Shown: positions 1 to 6,671 of the stretch, piece after piece | Layout of the letters: each line of letters starts with the position of its first letter | Position numbering within the stretch: the stretch's first letter is position 1 | Assembly: GCA_018664745.1 (NCBI GenBank) | Contig: JABJNS010000098.1 | Location: forward strand, 1 to 8,786 | Direction: 5' to 3' | Source: Flavobacteriales bacterium | Lineage (GTDB): Bacteria > Bacteroidota > Bacteroidia > Flavobacteriales > BACL11 | DNA: 8,786 nt | Made by a program: the position numbers and the translations under genes | Notes under the pieces: model-generated | Databases searched by the model: none | Seen by the model: the letters and a program-made list of their open reading frames with translations, nothing else | Told to the model about the DNA's origin: nothing

Positions 1-2088
1 ATAATAACTACCTGAACTCAAACCAAAAACAGTGTCATTAGTACTAAAACTCGTATAACTATCATCAAACCACTCAAAACTATAACCAGGAGTACCTCCA
101 GAACCTAAACCTACAGCAAAACCATCTGAAGAACCATAACACACACTCATGCTACCCGAAACCAAAGCCTGCAACACAAAACCAGGAGCTGTGATTGAAA
201 TTTCTTCCTCAATAATACAATTTGCATTATCACTAATTGTAATATCATAATTACCAGCCGGTAAGTTCTCCCAAACAGAATCCAAAGGATAAGCATTTGG
301 ATTTGGAATAGTATTCAAAGAATAAGTAAATGGTGTAATTACAGTACTTATCATATTAATTGCTATCCTACCATCTGTATCGTCCCAACAATTTATATTA
401 GTAGAATTTATATCCAACTGAATAGGCATAATCGTATCAGAAGATGCAGAAGTATTTGCACACAATGATTCCAACTCCATATAGTAATATTTTATTCCTG
501 GAGGTAAGTTATTTGCAGGAATTGAAATAGCATCAGTAGGATAAGTTGCTGTTGTCAGCAAAGTATAAGGCCCACTAATATTGTCAGCACCATAAATAAA
601 ATATACAGTTGAGTTACCTGCAAAAGAATGATGATCCCAATTAATGGAAACACTACCTGAGCTACTTTCAGTAACACACTGAAATAAGGGAGCAGGTTGA
701 GTTAAAGCTGGCAATACTGTTATTTTTAAAGTTGCAATCCGAATAGCATTTGCAGGACAGAAGTCATCATAAACTTTTACTAAAAAAGTAAAAATATTAG
801 TTGTGTTCCCACAACCTGCATCTGAAAGAATCTGAGCGCAATCTGTTTGCCAGCTAAAAGTTCCATTTACAACAGCAGGACCAGTAATCGTATCATTTCC
901 ATTAACATCAGTAAAAGAAGCACATGGAGGGTTATTACAAGGAGTCATTTGCCCTCCAGATATTACCATTGTTAAATCTTGTGGAATACCGCCAGCATAC
1001 AAGTCAGAATCATTACCAATAATATCAAAAGTCACTAACTCTCCAGCATTAATAGTGGTTGAATAAGAAGGTAATCCAGATGTACCTATAGTTGGAACCC
1101 AAGTCTGACTACCTACAGGAGCTGTTACAACAGGAGGATTGTTCTGCCCACCACTTGCTAAAGATCCACAGTTAATTAACACAGCAGGTATATCCCTAAA
1201 TATCTCGGCAACTAATTGCCCACACTTATATGCTTTTACACTAATTGTTGTTGCAAAAGTTCCTGCTGTAGTTGAATGATAAGATATCTCTCCTGTTATA
1301 GGATCTAACTGAACCCCTCCAGCTACAATTGAAGGAATTGGAGAGTTAAAAGTATAAGGAGCAACAAAAGGAAGAGGTGCAGGAACTGGAGGAGTAGCTA
1401 AGGGTGTATATGCTCCAAAAAAATCATCTAATGGCTCAGCCCATTGGTAAGTAATACTATCTAGTTCTGGATCTGATGCATTATGAGAATAAGCGAAAGG
1501 ATATCCTGTACAAATAATAGTATTTGGAGACTCATTAAAAATAGGTGAAGAATCAAAGCAAGGCCCAGCCGGAACTTGTAATCCAGAAGAAGGATCAATA
1601 TATGGATACATAGAAGCTAGCAGAGTATAACCTGCAGAACTAGGAGCTGTTAGATTAACAACTGAAGTTGGACGACAGCAACTTGCCCAAGTAAAATGCC
1701 AGCCCGTAGCAGGTGGTAAACCTGGCAATGCTATGGGTTGTGAAATATAAATATACTCTTCAACAGCTCCTACAGGATTACTAACACAATCCAATGCAGG
1801 ATAACCACTATTAGCTACATCACAAATAGGGGAAATATCAATTGCTGTATCAAAATCAAGAGTAATAGATGTTACAGGAGCTCCTGCCCCCCACATATCT
1901 AAATCCTGAGCTAATTGAGAAAGTGTTATACCATCACAATCCCTATACAATTTCATTGTAAAAATATATTCACCTTGATTTGCGCCAGACTTAAGACATT
2001 GCCAAGTAATCTCCCCACCTAACAGATGAGAAGCATTTGCACTAGAAAATGTAAATAATACAGCTAAAAGTAATATGATTTTTTTCAT
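1..2088 (-). CDS. Secreted SprB-repeat surface protein with SHLLGGE N-terminal domain (partial, 3' end missing)
   Basis: The frame is open from an ATG at 2088-2086 to base 1, giving 696 codons with no stop, so the C-terminus lies outside the window. Residues 1-19 form a signal peptide (MKK, a Leu-rich core, then S-A-N-A) with likely cleavage before SHLLGGE. Residues 20-307 match a domain common at the N-terminus of large Bacteroidota T9SS cargo: SHLLGGE, YRDC near 47-50, CCR at 137-139, SSPIFN at 180-185, and HNASDPE at 202-208. Residues about 308-462 look like a beta-sandwich module. Residues about 463-545 resemble an FnIII domain (SINWD, then GPYTLL, then GIKYYYME). From about 560, two SprB-type repeats begin, with conserved cysteines at 567 (NCWDDTDG) and 650 (VCYGSSDG), 83 residues apart; the second is cut by the window edge. 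Export to the cell surface by Sec and then T9SS is inferred; the expected C-terminal sorting domain is not visible. The exact role (adhesin, gliding or matrix) is unknown. It lies 78 bp downstream of a related repeat protein on the same strand and may be co-transcribed with it. Confidence 0.93.
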   Translation of the reverse strand, partial: MKKIILLLAVLFTFSSANASHLLGGEITWQCLKSGANQGEYIFTMKLYRDCDGITLSQLAQDLDMWGAGAPVTSITLDFDTAIDISPICDVANSGYPALDCVSNPVGAVEEYIYISQPIALPGLPPATGWHFTWASCCRPTSVVNLTAPSSAGYTLLASMYPYIDPSSGLQVPAGPCFDSSPIFNESPNTIICTGYPFAYSHNASDPELDSITYQWAEPLDDFFGAYTPLATPPVPAPLPFVAPYTFNSPIPSIVAGGVQLDPITGEISYHSTTAGTFATTISVKAYKCGQLVAEIFRDIPAVLINCGSLASGGQNNPPVVTAPVGSQTWVPTIGTSGLPSYSTTINAGELVTFDIIGNDSDLYAGGIPQDLTMVISGGQMTPCNNPPCASFTDVNGNDTITGPAVVNGTFSWQTDCAQILSDAGCGNTTNIFTFLVKVYDDFCPANAIRIATLKITVLPALTQPAPLFQCVTESSSGSVSINWDHHSFAGNSTVYFIYGADNISGPYTLLTTATYPTDAISIPANNLPPGIKYYYMELESLCANTSASSDTIMPIQLDINSTNINCWDDTDGRIAINMISTVITPFTYSLNTIPNPNAYPLDSVWENLPAGNYDITISDNANCIIEEEISITAPGFVLQALVSGSMSVCYGSSDGFAVGLGSGGTPGYSFEWFDDSYTSFSTNDTVFGLSSGSYY

Positions 2089-2105
2089 GATATTCGTATT
2101 TTTTA

Positions 2106-2121
2106 CAAAAATACAAAAATA
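2106..2121 (-). promoter_or_regulatory. Possible Bacteroidota promoter -7 element, duplicated (TATTTTTG twice)
   Basis: Read on the minus strand, two abutting copies of TATTTTTG (2121-2114 and 2113-2106) fit the Bacteroidota -7 consensus TAnnTTTG. They end 17 bases before the ATG of the downstream partial surface-protein gene. I see no TTG at the usual 19-21 base spacing for a -33 element, and such octamers are frequent by chance in AT-rich DNA. The downstream gene could instead be read through from its upstream neighbour. The rest of the 78-bp gap holds no gene and no strong terminator. Confidence 0.3.
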
Positions 2122-2166
2122 TCACCTTATTCCACTAGGCTTAACCTATAATCTTATGCACTCAAT

Positions 2167-5100
2167 TTATCTAAAGAGAGAGACTGAACCTTTCTCTTTA
2201 AAAGAATATCCATCTAAACCAACAGCATTCATATTATAGAAGTAAACTGCCTCAGGGAGTTTCTCTCCATTATAACCTCTACCATCCCAAAAACCATCTA
2301 CTCCACTCCAATGATATACTTTTTGTCCCCAACGGTTAAAAATTTCAACATCAATTCCTTTTAACATCCAATCATCAAAATGAAAAACATCATTAATATT
2401 ATCACTATTTGGAGAAAAAGAATTAAAAATATCATAACCCTCAACATTAATAATAACACTTGTGGTGTCATTGCACAATGCTGATAAATTACTATTTTGA
2501 GCAATCAACTGCACTTCATATTCACCTTGCTGCTGAAAAGCATGAATTACCTCATCATTAAGCTCCTTATTTTCCGTAATTCCATCAGCAAAATCCCAAA
2601 TAAAATTATCTGAACCAAGAGATAAATTTTCAAAAAAAGCAGTAAAACTTTCCCTTCCTAGAGCATCATTTACAATAAAATCAGCCACCACTTTATCAGG
2701 CTGAGAAACTATAATTTGAGTATCAACTTCACAAGCATGATAATCAGTAACATGAAGCATTAAGCTTGAGGCATACAAATCATAAATTGACAATAAAATT
2801 GACTGCACAGCATTACCCTGCTCTAACACTATATTGCCTTCCAACAACTGATATTGATAAGGAGATGTTCCACTCAAAATTGTCAAATCAATTATTCCAT
2901 CATCTGATTGATAGCAACTTAAATCGTGTATATTAGTTTGAGCAATAATTTTACCTGGCTCACCTAATTTAATCCCCAACAAAGTATCAGAATTACAAGC
3001 GTTACCGTCAATTGCCCACAATGCGTAATCACTTGCCAATAAATTAGAATAGACAGCCGAGTTACCAGTTATAGTACCACTCTGATCATCTGAAATAACA
3101 TAATTCACATAAGGTGCTGTCCCTCCAAAAGCAGTCACAATAAGTTCACCCTCACTTTCACCAAAACATTTATTATTTTCAACACTAATAACTTCTAAAT
3201 AGAATTGAGAAGGTTGGGAAATCGTAATTGTATCAATAAAAGGACCGCAAAAGAAACTATCAGTAACTCCCACTAAGTAAGTCCCTTCTCCTAAACTATC
3301 TGCAAAACTTCCATTTGCAACAGTGTCATTTGAAAGGTTCATCCAGCTAATTGCATAACCACCACCATAAAAAGGCATTCCTCCAATAATTTGAATACTT
3401 GCATCACCATCCTCAGAACCAAAACAACTTGCACTACTAATTACCAAATCACTTGACTGAATAGGGTCTGTCAAATAATCAATAACAATTGTATCAGAGA
3501 CTGTACACCCAGCAGAGTCAGTTAACCTAACTGTATGAGAGACTGCTGACAAATTATTAATAACTGCAATAGTATCAGAAGTAGGAACCCATAAATAACT
3601 AAAACCTCCAAGCTCACCATCAGCACTTATAGAAATGAATCCGTCATTACCCCCATAACAACTAACATGCTTTACACTATCCAAATTTATGGTAAGCTTA
3701 TCATATTCCTCAAGCAATATCTTAGCAGAATCTGTACAACCAAATACATCATGAACCACTATATTATAAGGTAAAGCAATAAGATTTGTAAACACATTAT
3801 TAGAACTTTGAGTAACTCCATTATCAATAGAATACTGATAAGGAGAAACTCCTTGAGAAATATTAATTTGTATCATCCCATTTGCAGCTCCATAACACAT
3901 AGGAGAATTTCCTAACACTACCGAATCTAACAATAAAGGAATAGCAGCATTATGAGCATCAACTACCGTCATATTTATTGTACCCCATGAAGGAGAAGCA
4001 ACACAGCCATAAGTATCAGAAACACTTATTGTAATAGTATCATAAGTAAGATTCATCATAGTATCACCATAACCAAAACCACTTACTCCTGAATTCCCAA
4101 TCCAAGAATAATTATAAGGAGCTGACCCTCCTGTAATTTCCAGAAAAATTTGCCCATCATAAGTTACCCCCATACAAGTTTCAGATATTTTTCCGCTTTC
4201 AATAATTTTAAACAACAATGTATCTGGCTGAGTAATCAGTGAAGATCCAGTAACCGTGCACCCAACAGAATCAGTAACAATTACCGTGTAGTTATTTGGA
4301 GACAAACTATCAGTAGTTTGAGTAGTATCGGCATTACTCCATAAATAAGAGTACGCCCCCATACCTCCATGTGAAAAAATAGTAATCACACCATCATCAT
4401 AACCGAAACAAGTACTATTATCAACTATAAAAGAATCAATATACAATGAAGAATCTGATATCAGAACAGTATCTCTTACCACACAAGCATTTGCATCCAA
4501 CACTTGCACTTCATATTCTCCAGGGCATATTCCGAAAAAAGTACTATCAACACCTATTACTCCAGAAGGAATATTAGTATATATTTCATTAATATAATAT
4601 TGATAAGGAGAAACTCCTCCAGTTGGTAATCCATCTAAAGACAAACTTCCATTACACTGTCCATTACTCATACAATATACTGCAGATGGAGTAGGTTTGT
4701 TATACACAATTGGGGCAGGTTCATCAATGTATCGTACTAATGAAGAATCAATACAAGTACCCGATTTTGAGGTTGCCACCACCCCATAATACCCTTTTAC
4801 TAATTCATTAAAATAGGAACCGGTATCAATGGCTATTTGAGGGTTAAATAAAGTATAACGCCACAACACATAATTATAAGAGCTATCTGGATAATAAACC
4901 TTAAACGTTCCGTTTGTATCGCCATTACAAACAATGTCAGTAGCTTGCGTCATCATATTTATATTTGGAACAGAATCTACACCAACATAAACACCAATAC
5001 TATCAATACAAGCATTTGTATCTTCAATATGCACTAAATACTCCCCTCTGTATAGTCCAGAAAACTCAGCTGAATCTTGCCAAGACAACAAAGTGTCAAT

Positions 5101-6558
5101 AGAATATTTAACAATTGCATTAGGATTATCAGCAAACACAATAATCTGCCCATCATCACCAAAACAACTTTCATTAATTATATTTACCGTATTAATTATT
5201 GGATTAGGCGTAACCTCAAGAAAAAGCAACCCATAATTTGTCACACAGGAACTATCATCCTTTACTACTAAATCATAGTTTCCAGAAGGTAAAGAATCAA
5301 CCAGAACTGTATCATTAAAACCAACAGTATTATATGTAAACCCTCCATCAATTGAATAGTAATACGGAGCATCTCCCATAACTGCAGAAATTTTAAAACT
5401 TCCATCTCCTCCTCTGCAACTTTCAGGACTTTCACTAACTGATAACTGAATAGAATCCGTGCACGGCAAAACAACACTAACACTATCGCATTTATTAGCA
5501 GTACAACCATTATTATCAGTAACCAATACACAGCATTGACCTGTGCATTGCGCTACTGCAGTACTTGTCGTTTGCCCATCACACCACATATAAGTATAGG
5601 GAAAAACACCTCCAGACACAGAGGACTGAATAATACCATCACAAGTAGTATTTCCTGTAGCATTTGTAACAAGAGTTGAAATAGTAATTGGAGCTGGTTC
5701 TGAAATTACAATATTTGGAAAAGTAGAGTCTGTACAACCAACATTATCAGTAATTAAAATACCATAATCACCTGCAGGAATATTAGAAAATTCAAATAGC
5801 GTATCAGATGACAAGTAAGTAAAGGTTCCTGAACCATCTAAAAATTCAATACTATAAATAAAAGGTGGCACTCCAAAAACACCATTAATCATGATAGATC
5901 CAGTACTTTCAGCATTACATAACACATTAGATATACTATCATTTCCATAACCACAAAGGTTATTAGCAACCAAATCAAAGAAAGCAGAATCAACAACACA
6001 ACCAAACTGATTGCTAGCTACTAAAAAGTAATTACCCGAACTTAAACTAGTAATATCCTCTGTTGCATCTCCATTAGACCAAGCATATGAATAAATAGAA
6101 TTTGGGTTTCCTGAGATATTCACGTCAATCAATCCATCATTACTAATTAAACTACTTGGATTAACTACTAATATTGTATCAACAACATCTTCAGGAGGAT
6201 TTACAACCATTGTCAAATATTCCTCAATAAAAAGTGGCGGAATAGTTGTGCTATCACTTAATATAACTTTGTAATTCCCAGCACATAAACTTGGAAAATT
6301 AAATAAAGACCCTGTTCCTGATGACACCCCAAGCTGAACCCAGAAATTAGTAACCGGATTCTGCCATAATAATTTTAATTCAACATTAGTAGGAGGAGAT
6401 GTTTGATCAATATATATATCTATATCACCATTACACTCACCAAAACATATAGACTCAGTAGAATTTGAAAATGGATAATAAATTGATTGAGAATAAATAT
6501 CCGAATAAATAAATAGCGACATTACAAAAGATACTACTAACAATAATTCTTTCTTCAT
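2167..6558 (-). CDS. SprB-repeat cell-surface protein with PKD-like domain and T9SS type B (gliding motility-associated) C-terminal domain
   Basis: Complete gene for 1463 residues, ending in TAA at 2169-2167. Residues 1-23 are a signal peptide (MKKE, a hydrophobic core from L5 to Y18, then D-I-Y-S before Q24). Residues about 30-1288 form about 15 tandem SprB-type repeats of 75-90 residues. Each typically has a C-F/Y-G-x-x-D/N-G start, a G-G-x-x-P-Y-x-Y-x-W or -S-I-D centre, an L-x-x-G-x-Y segment, and a V-x-D-x-x-G-C end. Residues about 1289-1373 look like a PKD domain (VVADFIVND, then FIWDFADG, then GEYEVQL). Residues 1374-1463 are a type B T9SS sorting / CHU_C-like domain: FSPNSDNINDVF, then IFNRWGQKVY, then WDGRGYNGEKLPEAVYFY, ending KGSVSLFR. 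Established family knowledge: such proteins cross the inner membrane by Sec and the outer membrane by T9SS, and SprB itself is the gliding adhesin of Flavobacterium. This protein is far shorter than SprB (about 6500 residues), so it is a relative, not SprB; an adhesin role is inferred. An in-frame TTG at 6570-6568 would add four residues, but the ATG at 6558 gives a better signal peptide and follows an A-run. Confidence 0.95.
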   Translation of the reverse strand: MKKELLLVVSFVMSLFIYSDIYSQSIYYPFSNSTESICFGECNGDIDIYIDQTSPPTNVELKLLWQNPVTNFWVQLGVSSGTGSLFNFPSLCAGNYKVILSDSTTIPPLFIEEYLTMVVNPPEDVVDTILVVNPSSLISNDGLIDVNISGNPNSIYSYAWSNGDATEDITSLSSGNYFLVASNQFGCVVDSAFFDLVANNLCGYGNDSISNVLCNAESTGSIMINGVFGVPPFIYSIEFLDGSGTFTYLSSDTLFEFSNIPAGDYGILITDNVGCTDSTFPNIVISEPAPITISTLVTNATGNTTCDGIIQSSVSGGVFPYTYMWCDGQTTSTAVAQCTGQCCVLVTDNNGCTANKCDSVSVVLPCTDSIQLSVSESPESCRGGDGSFKISAVMGDAPYYYSIDGGFTYNTVGFNDTVLVDSLPSGNYDLVVKDDSSCVTNYGLLFLEVTPNPIINTVNIINESCFGDDGQIIVFADNPNAIVKYSIDTLLSWQDSAEFSGLYRGEYLVHIEDTNACIDSIGVYVGVDSVPNINMMTQATDIVCNGDTNGTFKVYYPDSSYNYVLWRYTLFNPQIAIDTGSYFNELVKGYYGVVATSKSGTCIDSSLVRYIDEPAPIVYNKPTPSAVYCMSNGQCNGSLSLDGLPTGGVSPYQYYINEIYTNIPSGVIGVDSTFFGICPGEYEVQVLDANACVVRDTVLISDSSLYIDSFIVDNSTCFGYDDGVITIFSHGGMGAYSYLWSNADTTQTTDSLSPNNYTVIVTDSVGCTVTGSSLITQPDTLLFKIIESGKISETCMGVTYDGQIFLEITGGSAPYNYSWIGNSGVSGFGYGDTMMNLTYDTITISVSDTYGCVASPSWGTINMTVVDAHNAAIPLLLDSVVLGNSPMCYGAANGMIQINISQGVSPYQYSIDNGVTQSSNNVFTNLIALPYNIVVHDVFGCTDSAKILLEEYDKLTINLDSVKHVSCYGGNDGFISISADGELGGFSYLWVPTSDTIAVINNLSAVSHTVRLTDSAGCTVSDTIVIDYLTDPIQSSDLVISSASCFGSEDGDASIQIIGGMPFYGGGYAISWMNLSNDTVANGSFADSLGEGTYLVGVTDSFFCGPFIDTITISQPSQFYLEVISVENNKCFGESEGELIVTAFGGTAPYVNYVISDDQSGTITGNSAVYSNLLASDYALWAIDGNACNSDTLLGIKLGEPGKIIAQTNIHDLSCYQSDDGIIDLTILSGTSPYQYQLLEGNIVLEQGNAVQSILLSIYDLYASSLMLHVTDYHACEVDTQIIVSQPDKVVADFIVNDALGRESFTAFFENLSLGSDNFIWDFADGITENKELNDEVIHAFQQQGEYEVQLIAQNSNLSALCNDTTSVIINVEGYDIFNSFSPNSDNINDVFHFDDWMLKGIDVEIFNRWGQKVYHWSGVDGFWDGRGYNGEKLPEAVYFYNMNAVGLDGYSFKEKGSVSLFR
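2695..6471 (-). repeat. Protein-level tandem array of about 15 SprB-type repeats
   Basis: Within the 1463-residue surface protein, a unit of about 75-90 residues recurs about 15 times. Clear starts include SICFGECNGD, SCRGGDGS, SCFGDDGQ, VCNGDTNGT, TCFGYDDGV, MCYGAANGM, SCYGGNDGF, SCFGSEDGD, KCFGESEGE and SCYQSDDGI; unit ends include NVGCTDS, SVGCTVT, VFGCTDS and SAGCTVS. The paired cysteines of each unit may form a disulfide (inference). The copies are strongly diverged in DNA sequence, with only short identical stretches such as 3836-3852 versus 4601-4617. This is therefore an old domain array and not a recent DNA expansion. Boundaries are approximate. Confidence 0.85.
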
Positions 6559-6595
6559 ATATTTTTTCAATTAATAAGAGAAAACCTCTAATTGA

Positions 6596-6603
6596 CAAAC
6601 ATA
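6596..6603 (-). promoter_or_regulatory. Possible -7 element (TATGTTTG) for the SprB-repeat gene
   Basis: On the minus strand, TATGTTTG fits the Bacteroidota TAnnTTTG -7 consensus and ends 37 bases before the ATG at 6558, implying a leader of roughly 30 bases. The nearest upstream TTG triplets lie at 11, 14 and 28 bases, not at the usual 19-21, so no good -33 element is seen. The call rests on one eight-base match in AT-rich DNA. Confidence 0.3.
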
Positions 6604-6645
6604 CAAAATTTTATCAACAAGCTAAAAATCACAAAAGAATAAATG

Positions 6646-6653
6646 TACTTTTG
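6646..6653 (+). promoter_or_regulatory. Possible -7 element (TACTTTTG) for the helicase gene
   Basis: On the plus strand, TACTTTTG fits TAnnTTTG and ends 18 bases before the helicase ATG, implying a very short leader of about 12-15 bases. No TTG is present at the expected -33 distance. It shares a 113-bp divergent intergenic region (6559-6671) with the candidate element for the opposite gene; I see nothing else in that region apart from A-runs next to both start codons. Confidence 0.3.
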
Positions 6654-6671
6654 GTGTCATTTAAAAATACT

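Noticed and set aside
2136..2148. Small hairpin (TAGG/CCTA, 5-base loop) between the two surface-protein genes as a terminator
   Set aside because: The stem is only four base pairs and no U-run follows, so it is too weak to call; read-through between the genes remains possible.
5077..5271. Plus-strand 64-codon ORF inside the SprB-repeat gene
   Set aside because: It is antisense to a clearly coding region, has no recognisable motif, and its composition is explained by the opposite-strand repeats.
5268..5531. Minus-strand 87-codon hydrophobic-looking ORF
   Set aside because: It lies in another frame of the SprB-repeat gene. The Leu/Ile/Val richness comes from out-of-frame reading of Thr/Ser/Asp-rich repeats, and no independent start context is seen.
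2695..6471. A DNA-level minisatellite or recently expanded tandem repeat
   Set aside because: The units resemble one another only at protein level; the DNA copies are strongly diverged apart from stretches of 15-17 bases.
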